Assembly: GCF_051955275.1 (NCBI RefSeq)
Contig: NZ_JBQCGW010000126.1
Span: forward strand, 1 to 64,000
Reading direction: 5' to 3'
DNA: 64,000 bases
From: Pseudobacter sp051955275
GTDB lineage: Bacteria; Bacteroidota; Bacteroidia; Chitinophagales; Chitinophagaceae
The notes under the pieces were generated by a model that saw nothing but the letters and a program-made list of their open reading frames with translations, ran no database searches and was not told the DNA's origin. The position numbers were made by a program, and so were the translations under genes. This document shows, piece by piece, positions 25,117 to 35,073 of the stretch (position 1 is the stretch's first letter; each line of letters opens with the position of its first letter).

Positions 25117-27657
25117 TTGAAGCTACTTATTTCACATATCATTCTCTCTGCCGCACTGGTGCTTATTTTCAGCCCGGGACACACACAGTCCATTGTAGCG
25201 GCAAACCCAGGTGCAACTACTTTCAGCCTGAAAAACGCGAGCATCTATGTGGAAAAAAAGGATCACCCGGTAGTTCAGAAGGCCGCTCAATTATTACAGG
25301 ACGATATTCAACTCGTCACAGGAAAAAAGCCGCCTCTTACACATACTGCAACCGGTAAGCCCCTGATCATTATTGGCAGTGCGGACAAATCCGCCATCAT
25401 CAGAAAGCTGGCTGCACAAAAGAAACTTTCCCTTTCCGCTGTAGATAATCGCTGGGAAGCTTTTCACATCAGTAATCTTTCCAACACCAATACTCTTGTG
25501 ATCACCGGCAGCGATGCCAGAGGCACGGCATTCGGTGTACTGGAATTCAGCAAACATATCGGCGTATCTCCCTGGTACTGGTGGGCCGATGTACCGGTGG
25601 TTAAGAAGAAAGAAATACATATCAACAGAAATATCAGCATCATAGACAGCCCACTGGTGAAGTACCGCGGCATTTTTCTGAACGATGAAGCACCTGCACT
25701 CAGCAACTGGAGCCGCATGCATTTCGGTGGTTTCCGTTATGGTTTCTATGAAAAGGTCTTTGAGCTGATGCTTCGCCTCAAAGCAAACTATATCTGGCCG
25801 GCCATGTGGGGCAATGCATTTTATGATGACGACAGTCTAAATATCAAAATGGCAGAACAGTATGCCATCGTGATCGGTACCAGTCATCATGAACCGCTGA
25901 TGCGCGCACACGACGAGTGGAGACGATATGGACAGGGCAGGCTCTGGAACTACGACAGCAGCGCTGTTGCTTTACGTGATTTCTGGCGAACAGGCCTGCA
26001 ACGCGCCTCCAATGAAAAGCTGGTCACGCTGGGCATGCGTGGCGACGGTGATGAGCCCATGAGCCAGGAGACCGCCACCAGCCTGCTGGAGCGCATTATA
26101 GCAGACCAGCGTACGATCATTGAAGAAGTGACCGGCAAAAAAGCCAATCAGACACCACAACTCTGGGCGCTCTATAAAGAAGTGCAGGACTACTATGATA
26201 AAGGAATGCGGGTACCCGACGACGTTACCCTGCTGCTCTGCGATGACAACTGGGGCAATATCCGGAGACTTCCGCGTCCGGGCAGCCAGCCACGCAAAGG
26301 AGGTTATGGCATCTACTATCATTTCGATTATGTGGGCGGTCCCCGCAATTACAAATGGATCAATACCAATCCACTCCCCCGCGTTTGGGAGCAGATGCAC
26401 CTGGCCTGGGAACATGATGTAAAACAGATCTGGATCGTGAACGTGGGTGATCTCAAACCCATGGAACTGCCCATTTCCTTTTTCCTGGATTATGCCTGGA
26501 ACCCAACCCGGATCAGTGCTTCAGCCATCCAGGATTATACAGCGCAATGGGCCGCACAACAGTTCGGGGATACATACAAAAAAGATATTGCACAGCTGCT
26601 CGCAGGTTATGCAAAGGTCCTCGGCCGTTGCAAACCGGAGCTGTTAAATGCCCAGACCTATTCTCTTTTCAGGGAATGGAAATCCATAGTGGATGAAACG
26701 CAGCAACTGCGGGAACTGGCAGATGATATTGCCACTAAAATTCCAGCAGACTATCATAACGCATATTTCCAGTTGGTTCATCATCCTGTACTGGCGGTGA
26801 ATAATCTCTATGAAATGTATTATTATACTGCGCTCAACCAAAATGCCCTGTCGAGAAAATGGAAACAGGCAAACCAATATGCAGACAGCGTGAAACTTAA
26901 ATATGAAACAGATTCCCTGATCTCCGTTCAGTATCACCAGCTCAACAATGGCAAGTGGAACCATATGATGAGCCAGACACATATCGGTTATACCAACTGG
27001 CAGCAGCCTCTCGCCAACAAAATGCCCTTGGTTGGTTACCTCAACACAGCAGATGCTCTGCCCGGTGAACCCATTGACACTATCGGCTATTCCGCAGCCA
27101 GCATGATTCCCAGGGAAAGAAAAGACAATTGTTTCTTCCAGTTCTCCGATTACGTGAGCATGAGCGCTGCACATTATACAAGCGCCGTCAACAGCAATGG
27201 TATCAGCTGGACCATTCTCCCTGACCATGGCCGCACCGGCGATGCCATCACCGCTTTTCCAGTGACGGCCCCCAGGCAGCAGCCCGGCAACAATTCCCCC
27301 AGACTCAGTTATGATTTCTATATCAGCAAGGCGGACAGCTTCGATCTTGCTGTTTACTGCTCTCCCACGCTCAACATCTATCATGATGCTGAAGGCCTGC
27401 AGTTTGCCATCTCCATCGATGAAGAAATACCGGAACTGATCTCACTGAACAAAAATGACAATAACCCAAAAAACTGGAATAACTGGGTAGCCAACAATAT
27501 CATTATCAGATCAACCAAAAGATATATCGGTCAACCGGGCAGGCATACCCTTCATTTCTGGATGGTGGACCCTGCGGTGGTTTTGCAGAAACTGGAATTA
27601 TATTCCGGCAATGCAGTTCCCGGTTATCTTGGTTTTCCTGAAACACTAAAACGCTAA
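25117..27657 (+). CDS. GH115 xylan alpha-glucuronidase
   Basis: 846 residues. The start is TTG: the signal peptide (KLLISHIILSAALVLIFSPGHTQ) begins directly after it and no in-frame ATG precedes it. Family GH115 features are the N-terminal alpha/beta domain (about 25-160, ending GVLEFSKHIGVSPWYWWADV), the barrel with YRGIFLNDEAPALSNWSR, LKANYIWPAMWGNAFYDDD, GTSHHEPLMRAHDEW, TLGMRGDGDEPMS and LCDDNWGNIRRLP, and a C-terminal beta-rich part. GH115 removes (methyl)glucuronate from internal xylose units of polymeric xylan, complementing GH67, which acts on chain ends. It sits 22 bp after the GH67 gene and 12 bp before the GH43 gene in the hydrolase operon. Confidence 0.95.
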   Translation: MKLLISHIILSAALVLIFSPGHTQSIVAANPGATTFSLKNASIYVEKKDHPVVQKAAQLLQDDIQLVTGKKPPLTHTATGKPLIIIGSADKSAIIRKLAAQKKLSLSAVDNRWEAFHISNLSNTNTLVITGSDARGTAFGVLEFSKHIGVSPWYWWADVPVVKKKEIHINRNISIIDSPLVKYRGIFLNDEAPALSNWSRMHFGGFRYGFYEKVFELMLRLKANYIWPAMWGNAFYDDDSLNIKMAEQYAIVIGTSHHEPLMRAHDEWRRYGQGRLWNYDSSAVALRDFWRTGLQRASNEKLVTLGMRGDGDEPMSQETATSLLERIIADQRTIIEEVTGKKANQTPQLWALYKEVQDYYDKGMRVPDDVTLLLCDDNWGNIRRLPRPGSQPRKGGYGIYYHFDYVGGPRNYKWINTNPLPRVWEQMHLAWEHDVKQIWIVNVGDLKPMELPISFFLDYAWNPTRISASAIQDYTAQWAAQQFGDTYKKDIAQLLAGYAKVLGRCKPELLNAQTYSLFREWKSIVDETQQLRELADDIATKIPADYHNAYFQLVHHPVLAVNNLYEMYYYTALNQNALSRKWKQANQYADSVKLKYETDSLISVQYHQLNNGKWNHMMSQTHIGYTNWQQPLANKMPLVGYLNTADALPGEPIDTIGYSAASMIPRERKDNCFFQFSDYVSMSAAHYTSAVNSNGISWTILPDHGRTGDAITAFPVTAPRQQPGNNSPRLSYDFYISKADSFDLAVYCSPTLNIYHDAEGLQFAISIDEEIPELISLNKNDNNPKNWNNWVANNIIIRSTKRYIGQPGRHTLHFWMVDPAVVLQKLELYSGNAVPGYLGFPETLKR

Positions 27658-27669
27658 AAAACAGTAACG

Positions 27670-28734
27670 ATGCAAATGAATATTTTCTGCCTTTCCTTTG
27701 CCACAGTGCTTGCAGCCTGTGTTTCAGCACCTGCCGCCCAGGCACAACGTGGCACATTGAAAAAGGAGCCCGTCTCCCAGCCACTGATCACCAAAAGATT
27801 CACAGCAGACCCATCTGCGCATGTATTCAGAGGAAGGATCTTCCTTTATCCCTCCCATGATATCGAAGCAGGTGTAAAAGAAAATGATAACGGGGATCAT
27901 TTCGACATGAAGGATTACCGGATCTATTCCATGTCGGATGTGGAAGGCAAAGTGAAAGATCATGGAGTGGCGCTCTCAGTGAAAGATATTCCCTGGGCCG
28001 GCCGCCAGCTCTGGGCGCCGGATGCTGCTTATAAAGATGGCATGTACTATCTCTACTTTCCTTTGAAAGACAAACAGGATATTTTCCGTATCGGCGTAGC
28101 CAGCAGTAAAAAACCACAGGGTCCGTTCAAGCCTGAGCCAGCACCCATTCCCGGCAGCTACAGCATCGATCCCTGCGTATTCCGTGATGCTAACGGTGAT
28201 CATTATATGTACTTCGGAGGTATCTGGGGCGGGCAATTGCAACGCTGGAAGAACGGCATATACGATAGCACAGCCCCTAATCCCAAACCAGGCGACACAG
28301 CCCTGCTGCCCCGGGTTGCCAAACTCAGTGCCGATATGAAATCATTTGCTGAGCCCGTGCGTGAAGTGCAGCTCCTGGATGAACAAGGCAAGCCCTTCAT
28401 GGAAGACAATAACGGCAAACGTTTTTTTGAAGCTGCCTGGGTACATTACTATAACGGTAAATATTATTTCTCCTACAGTACCGGGGACACACATAATATC
28501 TGTTATGCCACCGGCGATAATCCTTATGGTCCGTTCACCTATAAAGGCGTATTGCTGGAACCCGTGGAAGGCTGGACCAACCACCATTCCATAGTGCTCT
28601 TCAACGGACAGTGGTACCTGTTCTATCATGATGTGCAGATCTCCGGAAAGACCCATCTGCGCAATGTGAAGGTGACCGAGCTCTACTATAATGAAGATGG
28701 CACCATTAAAAAAATAAACGCATATAAAAACTGA
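27670..28734 (+). CDS. GH43 family glycosidase (beta-xylosidase/arabinofuranosidase type)
   Basis: 354 residues with an export signal; both a lipobox-like LAAC and a signal-peptidase-I site (AQAQ) are possible, so anchoring is unresolved. The five-bladed propeller of GH43 can be followed by its acidic triad regions: FTADPSAHVFRGRIFLYPSHD (general base, split over the first blade), YSIDPCVFRD (pKa modulator) and FFEAAWVHYYNGKYYFSYS (general acid). WTNHHSIVLF and WYLFYHD follow. GH43 enzymes of this size remove xylose or arabinose from xylan side chains or oligosaccharides. It sits 12 bp after GH115 and 4 bp before GH3, in the same operon. Confidence 0.92.
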   Translation: MQMNIFCLSFATVLAACVSAPAAQAQRGTLKKEPVSQPLITKRFTADPSAHVFRGRIFLYPSHDIEAGVKENDNGDHFDMKDYRIYSMSDVEGKVKDHGVALSVKDIPWAGRQLWAPDAAYKDGMYYLYFPLKDKQDIFRIGVASSKKPQGPFKPEPAPIPGSYSIDPCVFRDANGDHYMYFGGIWGGQLQRWKNGIYDSTAPNPKPGDTALLPRVAKLSADMKSFAEPVREVQLLDEQGKPFMEDNNGKRFFEAAWVHYYNGKYYFSYSTGDTHNICYATGDNPYGPFTYKGVLLEPVEGWTNHHSIVLFNGQWYLFYHDVQISGKTHLRNVKVTELYYNEDGTIKKINAYKN

Positions 28735-28738
28735 TCCA

Positions 28739-31354
28739 ATGAATAAGATTGCCGCCATCCTTTTCCTCTTCTTTACTTCCCAACTGCAGGCACAGGACTA
28801 CCGCAGCTATCCCATGTGGAATCACCAGCTGCCTGTTGAACAACGTGTGCGTGACCTCATCAGCCGGCTGACGCTGGAAGAGAAGGTTGCACAGATGCTC
28901 AACGCCGCACCATCAGTAGACCGCCTCGGCATTCCCGCATACGACTGGTGGAACGAAGTGTTGCATGGAGTTGCCAGAACACCTTTTAAGGTAACAGTAT
29001 TCCCGCAGGCTATCGGCATGGCCGCCACCTGGGATACAGCATCGCTCCATACCATGGCACGTTACTCTGCTACCGAAGGCAGGGCCATCAACAATATCGC
29101 CATCAAACAGAACCGCACCAGGGAGCGCTATTTAGGGCTCACCTACTGGACGCCCAATATCAATATCTTCCGTGATCCCCGCTGGGGCCGCGGTCAGGAA
29201 ACATACGGAGAAGATCCATTTCTCACGGCGTCTCTTGGAAGCGCCTTCGTGCGTGGGTTACAAGGAGACCATCCAAAATATTTACAGGCGGCCGCCTGCG
29301 CCAAACACTACGCGGTTCATAGCGGTCCCGAGCCCAGCCGGCACTCCTTCAATGCAGACGTAAGCGCCTACGATCTCTGGGACACTTACCTGCCGGCATT
29401 CCGTGAACTGGTGACCAATGCAAAAGTGGCCGGTGTAATGTGCGCCTACAACGCTTTCCGTGCACAGCCCTGCTGCGCCAGCGACCTGCTGATGAATGAT
29501 ATCCTCCGTAAACAATGGAATTTCACCGGATATGTGACCAGTGACTGCTGGGCGATCGATGATTTCTTCAAATACCATAAAACGCATCCGGATGCCCTGG
29601 AATCTGCTGCTGATGCCGTATTACACGGCACCGACGTGGAATGTGGAGTATCCGTATATAAAACACTGGTGGATGCCGTCAAACAAAATCGCATTACGGA
29701 AAAACAGCTGGATATTTCACTCGAGAGATTATTCACTATCCGTTACAGACTGGGCCAGTTTGATCCGGCCAGCATGGTACCCTACACTCAGATCGGGGAA
29801 GACCAGCTTGAAAGTAAAGCACATACTGACCATTCACTCAAAATGGCACAGCAATCCATTGTGCTGCTCAAGAACAGCAATAACCTCCTGCCACTGAAAA
29901 AAAGTATCAGGAAGATCGCACTCATCGGCCCCAATGCCGATAACAGGATTTCCGTGCTCGGCAATTACAATGGCATGCCATCCGAGATAGTAACGGTTCT
30001 GAAAGGTCTGCAACACAAGCTGGGCAATAATGTGGAGATCATTTATGAAAAGGCTGTCAACTTCACGGACGACTCACTGCTCGTATATGAAGACCTCAGT
30101 CCGTTTTATAAGATCGATGGCGCCAAAGGCGTGAAAGCTGAATACTGGAACAATGAAGAGATGAAGGGCAATCCAGATCTCACCATCACCGAAACAGATA
30201 TCGATCATTACTGGCCCGAAGGGCAGACACCTGCAGCCGGCATCAATACCATCCATTTCTCTGCACGATACACTACTGTGTACACCGCGCGTGAAACGGA
30301 GACCCTGAACTTTGAAGCGGATGCAGATGAAGGATATCGTGTATTCATAAATGATGAACTGCGGCTGGATGCCTGGAAACATAATCGCTGGGGTGCTAAA
30401 AAACTCTCGCTGCATACAGAAAAAGGAAAGGAATACCATATCCGGGTGGAGTTCTGGCAGGGTGAGGGCAATGCCTCCATCCGTTTTAGAGCTGGCAAAA
30501 CGGGCAGGACCAATATCGATGCACTGAAAGAAAAAGTAAAGGATGCTGATGTGATCCTCTTTGCCGGTGGCATCTCTCCGCAGCTGGAAGGAGAAGAAAT
30601 GAATGTGAACTATCCTGGCTTCAATGGCGGAGACCGAACTTCCATCATGCTGCCTGCCGTTCAAACAAAATATATGCAGGCTTTGCAGTCTACCGGCAAA
30701 CCTGTTGTGTTCATCATGATGACGGGCAGCGCCATTGCCATTCCCTGGGAAGAGCAGCATATTCCTGCCATCCTCAATACCTGGTATGGCGGCCAACATG
30801 CAGGCACTGCTGTTGCTGATGTGCTTTTTGGAGATTACAATCCAGCAGGAAGACTGCCGGTGACTTTCTATGCCAGCGATAAAGACCTTCCTGATTTCAA
30901 CAGCTATGAAATGAAAGGCAGGACCTACCGCTACTTCAACGGGAAAGCCCTTTATCCATTCGGATACGGCCTCAGTTATTCCAGGTTCAATTATGATGCA
31001 CTGAACCTGCCTGCAACAGCCGGTAAAGGAAAACCTATCACTCTCAAGGTGCGCGTGACCAACAAAAGCCTGCGCGACGGAGAAGAAGTTGTTCAGGTCT
31101 ATATATCCCATACAGGTAAGAAAGAATCCTCCCCTATACGCGCCCTCAAAGGATTCCAGCGCCTGTCACTGAAAGCAGGTGAAAGCCGGAATATCCAGTT
31201 CGTGCTCAGTCCGGAAACATTATCCGTAGTGAATAAAGATGGTAAACTGGTGCAACCCACTGAGCGCATATCTATCAGCGTTGGAGGCGGTCAGCCCAAT
31301 GTAACTAACAAGACTACCAGTAATGTAATCATCAAACAGGTAAGCATTCAATAA
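28739..31354 (+). CDS. GH3 beta-xylosidase with PA14 insert
   Basis: 871 residues with a signal peptide (MNKIAAILFLFFTSQLQA). The GH3 barrel domain (about 30-330) includes AYDWWNEVLHGVART and the nucleophile region GYVTSDCWAIDDFF, where D269 is the predicted nucleophile. The alpha/beta sandwich domain (about 370-450 and again 600-730) is interrupted by a PA14-like insert (about 460-590, AEYWNNEEMKGNP ... YHIRVEFWQGEGNASIRFRAG). A fibronectin-III-like domain ends the protein. SDCWAI after the barrel is typical of GH3 enzymes acting on xylo-oligosaccharides rather than cellobiose. It releases xylose for the symporter. Four bases separate it from GH43 and eight from GH10. Confidence 0.95.
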   Translation: MNKIAAILFLFFTSQLQAQDYRSYPMWNHQLPVEQRVRDLISRLTLEEKVAQMLNAAPSVDRLGIPAYDWWNEVLHGVARTPFKVTVFPQAIGMAATWDTASLHTMARYSATEGRAINNIAIKQNRTRERYLGLTYWTPNINIFRDPRWGRGQETYGEDPFLTASLGSAFVRGLQGDHPKYLQAAACAKHYAVHSGPEPSRHSFNADVSAYDLWDTYLPAFRELVTNAKVAGVMCAYNAFRAQPCCASDLLMNDILRKQWNFTGYVTSDCWAIDDFFKYHKTHPDALESAADAVLHGTDVECGVSVYKTLVDAVKQNRITEKQLDISLERLFTIRYRLGQFDPASMVPYTQIGEDQLESKAHTDHSLKMAQQSIVLLKNSNNLLPLKKSIRKIALIGPNADNRISVLGNYNGMPSEIVTVLKGLQHKLGNNVEIIYEKAVNFTDDSLLVYEDLSPFYKIDGAKGVKAEYWNNEEMKGNPDLTITETDIDHYWPEGQTPAAGINTIHFSARYTTVYTARETETLNFEADADEGYRVFINDELRLDAWKHNRWGAKKLSLHTEKGKEYHIRVEFWQGEGNASIRFRAGKTGRTNIDALKEKVKDADVILFAGGISPQLEGEEMNVNYPGFNGGDRTSIMLPAVQTKYMQALQSTGKPVVFIMMTGSAIAIPWEEQHIPAILNTWYGGQHAGTAVADVLFGDYNPAGRLPVTFYASDKDLPDFNSYEMKGRTYRYFNGKALYPFGYGLSYSRFNYDALNLPATAGKGKPITLKVRVTNKSLRDGEEVVQVYISHTGKKESSPIRALKGFQRLSLKAGESRNIQFVLSPETLSVVNKDGKLVQPTERISISVGGGQPNVTNKTTSNVIIKQVSIQ

Positions 31355-31362
31355 GCAATCAT

Positions 31363-32472
31363 ATGCGATCCTTCAACTTATTTGGTTTAGCAGCAATGGC
31401 CGGCCTGGCCATTGCATGCTCCTGGCAATGCAGCAGCACCAGATCACAGGCCGCTTCAGACAAAGGATTGAAAGATCATTACAGGGATTATTTTCCTGTA
31501 GGAGTAGCCGTTTCTCCCCGTGCGTTGAAAACGGATGAAGCAGCACTGGTGCTGCGCGAATTCAACAGTCTGACTGCTGAGAATGCCATGAAAATGGCAC
31601 CAATCCATCCGGCCATGGACCGCTACAACTGGCGAGACGCAGATAGCATTGCCGCATTTGCTCAAAGGCATCAGCTGAAACTGAGGGGGCATACTTTATG
31701 CTGGCATCAGCAAACTCCAGACTGGTTATTCGTTGATTCATCGAAACAACAGGTCAGCCGGGAAGAATTACTGAAAAGATTGAAAGAACATATCACAGCC
31801 GTTGTCAGTCGCTATAAAGGCACCATCTATGCCTGGGATGTGGTGAACGAAGCCATCAGTGACAAGCCGGGAGAATATCTCCGGAACTCTCCCTGGTTCC
31901 GTATCTGCGGTGAAGAATATATTGAAGCGGCTTTCCGCTATGCTCATGAAGCCGATCCTGATGCACTGCTCTTCTACAATGATTACAACGAGATCAGCCC
32001 ACTCAAACGCGCAAAGATCATCAGGCTGGTGAACAGTCTTAAAAGCAAAGGCGTACCCATTCACGGTATCGGACTACAGGCCCACTGGGCAGTGAATGAA
32101 CCCAGCTATGGGCAGCTCGACAGTACCCTTCGTGAATTCTCCCTGACAGGCCTCAAACTCCAGATCACTGAACTGGACATTTCAGTGTATGCCAAAGAAC
32201 ATGATGCACGCGCACGGCAGGCCTCTGATACGGACACCAGCTTCTCAGCGCAAAAAGCACAATTGCAGCAACAGCGTTACAGAGAAGCATTTCAACTCTT
32301 CCGGAAATACAAACGCCATATCACAGGTGTTACTTTCTGGAATATCTCTGACAGGTATAGCTGGCTGGATAATTTTCCGGTGCGCAACCGCAAGGATCAT
32401 CCGCTGTTGTTCAATGCAAACCTGCAACGCAAGCAAGCCTGGTGGGATGTTGTGGATTTTAAAACTCCATAG
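31363..32472 (+). CDS. GH10 endo-1,4-beta-xylanase, probable lipoprotein
   Basis: 369 residues forming a single GH10 catalytic domain. The N-terminus (FGLAAMAGLAIAC) looks like a lipoprotein signal, so the enzyme may sit on the outer membrane. The barrel shows FNSLTAENAMKMAPI, LRGHTLCWHQQTPDW, the acid/base segment AWDVVNEAIS (E163) and the nucleophile segment ITELDIS (E270), with VTFWNISDRYSWLDNFP near the end. It cuts the xylan backbone, giving the oligosaccharides used by GH67, GH43 and GH3. No carbohydrate-binding module is attached. It is the last gene of the rightward operon and is followed by a 9-bp inverted repeat. Confidence 0.97.
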   Translation: MRSFNLFGLAAMAGLAIACSWQCSSTRSQAASDKGLKDHYRDYFPVGVAVSPRALKTDEAALVLREFNSLTAENAMKMAPIHPAMDRYNWRDADSIAAFAQRHQLKLRGHTLCWHQQTPDWLFVDSSKQQVSREELLKRLKEHITAVVSRYKGTIYAWDVVNEAISDKPGEYLRNSPWFRICGEEYIEAAFRYAHEADPDALLFYNDYNEISPLKRAKIIRLVNSLKSKGVPIHGIGLQAHWAVNEPSYGQLDSTLREFSLTGLKLQITELDISVYAKEHDARARQASDTDTSFSAQKAQLQQQRYREAFQLFRKYKRHITGVTFWNISDRYSWLDNFPVRNRKDHPLLFNANLQRKQAWWDVVDFKTP

Positions 32473-32527
32473 CAAAGACTTATAAGCCAGCAGTAACCTG
32501 AGTTTTCCGGATTTCGTAAACCCATTT

Positions 32528-32550
32528 CCCGGTCTCGACATGAGACCGGG
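32528..32550. promoter_or_regulatory. 9-bp inverted repeat: terminator of GH10 or operator of the next receptor
   Basis: CCCGGTCTC, 5-nt loop GACAT, GAGACCGGG. The following bases (TTACCCGCGTTT) are not a clean T-run, which weakens the terminator reading. It ends 11 bp before a perfect -7 box (32562-32569), so it also covers the -33 region of that promoter and could be a regulator site. Confidence 0.55.
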
Positions 32551-32561
32551 TTACCCGCGTT

Positions 32562-32569
32562 TAATTTTG
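32562..32569 (+). promoter_or_regulatory. -7 box for the siderophore-type receptor
   Basis: TAATTTTG matches TAnnTTTG exactly. There is no TTTG at 20 bp upstream, where the inverted repeat lies, so the promoter may need an activator. The predicted leader is about 80 nt and includes a GGCCGT-AA-ACGGCC hairpin at 32571-32584. Confidence 0.5.
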
Positions 32570-32658
32570 CGGCCGTAAACGGCCCAACCCTCCATTTCAT
32601 ATCCGTAACGGCCAACCATTACACAGTAACCCGACCAGGATTTAAAACATAAAAAACA

Positions 32659-35049
32659 ATGATGAAAAGATCAGTACTGATGGCACTGATGTTCTTGTGC
32701 ACGCTCATTGCAACAGCTGCAGAAGAAACAGGCATTATCAGAGGAAAAGTAACTACCGCAGAAGGCAATCCTGCAGAAGCAGTGACCGTTACTTTCAAAG
32801 GAACCAAAAGATCAGCCATAACTGATGAGAACGGTGTATTCTTCCTGCGTAATATCGCTCCGGGCAACTACACCATCGAGATCTCACTCGTAGGTTACGA
32901 AACTGTTCAGCAGGAAGTGACTGTAAAAGAAAAAGAAACGGTGAATGTAACCATTCAACTGACGCTATCAACCAAAGACCTGGAAACGGTAATTGTGAGT
33001 GGTAATAAACTCACGCGCAACTCCAGCGACTATGTTGCCAAAATCAACCTCAAGAATACCGAGAACGCACAGGTGTACAGCACTATCACCGGCACCCTGC
33101 TGAAACAGCAGATGGCCTTCTCTGTAGACCAGGCGCTCTACAATGCTCCCGGTGTACAAACCATGTGGCAGGCTACCGGCCGCGGTGGTGATGGCGGCGC
33201 ATACTATAATATGCGTGGCTTCATTGTACAGAGCCAGCTCAGAAACGGTATTGCCGGTAATGTAACCAGTCGTGCTGACGCCGTTAACGTGGATCGTATC
33301 GAAGTAGTGAAAGGCCCCTCCGCTACCCTCTTCGGCAATACGCTTTCCTCTTATGGAGGTTTGATCAACCGCGTTACCAAGAAAGCATACGACCATTTCG
33401 GTGGCGAAGTTTCTTACTCCATGGGCAGCTATGGTTTCAACCGCGCAACTGTGGACCTCAATACGCCACTGGACAAAGACAAGAAAGTATTGCTCCGCAC
33501 CAACGCAGCTTACTACTCTGAGAAAAGCTTCAGGGATTTCGGCTTCAACAAAGGTTTTGTTTTTGCTCCCACGCTTACCTACAAAGCATCCGACAAACTC
33601 ACCTTCAGTTTCGATGCTGAACTGTACAGCTCCAACAACGCCTCAGAGCCATTCGTATTCTTCTATTTCCCTACAGACGTTCTGGGTGCACATACTCCCA
33701 AAGAACTGGGACTGGATTACAAAAGATCTTATTCTTCCAATGATATCTTCCAGAAATCCAAAGTGGCCAACTTCTTCGGACAGATGACCTATAAGATCTC
33801 CAATGAATGGACTTCTCAGACCAACGTGAGCAGTTCTTACAACAATTCCGATGGTCCCTTTGCTTATTTCTACCTGGTTCCTAACACAAACAGGCCTGGC
33901 GCTGATTCCATGGTACGTGCCGTACAGGCCACTGCCAACAGCGATATGAACGTGTTTGAAGTGCAGCAGAACTTCATGGGTGATTTCAAAACAGGATCCG
34001 TAAGGCACCGCGTGCTCGCAGGCCTGGACTATCTCAGTCAGAAATCCGACCAGATGTTCTACGGAGCCGACTTCGACATGGTGCCCAAGAACGGCTTCAT
34101 CCCAACCTACGCAAACTTCAACAGGGATAACCTCAACAGCGTTCTCCAGGATGAATCAAGAGTATGGTATTATCCTTACCAGTACCAGGCTTCTACCTAT
34201 AGCGCCTACGTTGGCGACGTGGTGAATATCACTGATTACGTGATCGCATCTGCCGCAGTACGCGTAGACCGCTATGACTTCAGAGGAAACTTTGATCCTA
34301 CTGTAGGAGGTTACAAGGATGGTTATGCGCAAACATTCTTCTCACCACGTTTCGGCCTGGTGATCCAGCCCATCCCTGATATGGTATCCATCTTCGGTAA
34401 CTACCAGAATGGATTCACCAACAAACCCGGAAAAGATTTTGCAGGTGCAAGATTCGATCCTGAAGAAGCAGCACAGTTCGAAGGGGGTGTGAAACTCGAT
34501 ATCCTTGGAGGCAAGCTGAGCAGCACCGTGAGCTACTACAATATCAAAGTAAAGAATGTGCTCCGCGCCGATCCTCAACATCCAAATTTCTCCATCCAGG
34601 ATGGCACACAAAGAAGCCAGGGTATCGAAGCGGAAGTGATCGCACATCCTTTGAAGGGCCTCGACCTGGTTCTCGGATATGCTTACAACGATTCCAAATT
34701 CCTGGAAGCCGATGAGAATGTGAAAGGCCGCCGTCCGGACGTTGCCGGTTCTCCCCATACCTTCAACAGCTGGGTGAGTTATAATTTTTCCGGGGTATTG
34801 AAAGGGTTCGGCATTGGTGGCGGCGTAAGGCACCAGAGCGACAACCGCATTGTGAACAGCGTTTCCAATGGTGTATTCACGCTTCCTGAATTCACCCTGG
34901 TAGATGCTACCCTTTACTACGAACAACCTAAATGGAGGTTCGGCCTGAAATGCAATAACCTGACCAACCAGGAATATTATACCGGTTACACCACCATGAA
35001 CTCCCAGCAACTGAGGAGCATTATCGGCAGTGTTACTTTCAAGTTCTGA
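32659..35049 (+). CDS. TonB-dependent siderophore-type receptor
   Basis: 796 residues with a signal peptide (MMKRSVLMALMFLCTLIATAA). A CarboxypepD_reg-like domain (about 25-105, GIIRGKVTTAEGNPAEAVTV) precedes the plug (about 140-260: FSVDQALYNAPGVQT, NMRGFIVQSQLRNGI, VDRIEVVKGPSATLFGN). The 22-strand barrel ends IIGSVTFKF with the terminal phenylalanine needed for insertion. VDRIEVVKGPSATLFG and the overall size match the TonB-dependent siderophore receptor group (FhuA/FpvA-like), not SusC. There is no adjacent SusD, siderophore synthesis gene or periplasmic binding protein, so the cargo could also be another chelate. It is a single-gene unit ending in a strong terminator. Confidence 0.9.
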   Translation: MMKRSVLMALMFLCTLIATAAEETGIIRGKVTTAEGNPAEAVTVTFKGTKRSAITDENGVFFLRNIAPGNYTIEISLVGYETVQQEVTVKEKETVNVTIQLTLSTKDLETVIVSGNKLTRNSSDYVAKINLKNTENAQVYSTITGTLLKQQMAFSVDQALYNAPGVQTMWQATGRGGDGGAYYNMRGFIVQSQLRNGIAGNVTSRADAVNVDRIEVVKGPSATLFGNTLSSYGGLINRVTKKAYDHFGGEVSYSMGSYGFNRATVDLNTPLDKDKKVLLRTNAAYYSEKSFRDFGFNKGFVFAPTLTYKASDKLTFSFDAELYSSNNASEPFVFFYFPTDVLGAHTPKELGLDYKRSYSSNDIFQKSKVANFFGQMTYKISNEWTSQTNVSSSYNNSDGPFAYFYLVPNTNRPGADSMVRAVQATANSDMNVFEVQQNFMGDFKTGSVRHRVLAGLDYLSQKSDQMFYGADFDMVPKNGFIPTYANFNRDNLNSVLQDESRVWYYPYQYQASTYSAYVGDVVNITDYVIASAAVRVDRYDFRGNFDPTVGGYKDGYAQTFFSPRFGLVIQPIPDMVSIFGNYQNGFTNKPGKDFAGARFDPEEAAQFEGGVKLDILGGKLSSTVSYYNIKVKNVLRADPQHPNFSIQDGTQRSQGIEAEVIAHPLKGLDLVLGYAYNDSKFLEADENVKGRRPDVAGSPHTFNSWVSYNFSGVLKGFGIGGGVRHQSDNRIVNSVSNGVFTLPEFTLVDATLYYEQPKWRFGLKCNNLTNQEYYTGYTTMNSQQLRSIIGSVTFKF

Positions 35050-35073
35050 CTTACCCCCTTACTACATATCTCG

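Noticed and set aside
32573..32617. Near-direct repeat CCGTAAACGGCCCAACC / CCGTAACGGCCAACC in the receptor leader
   Set aside because: Short, imperfect, and the first copy is already explained by a hairpin; probably incidental.
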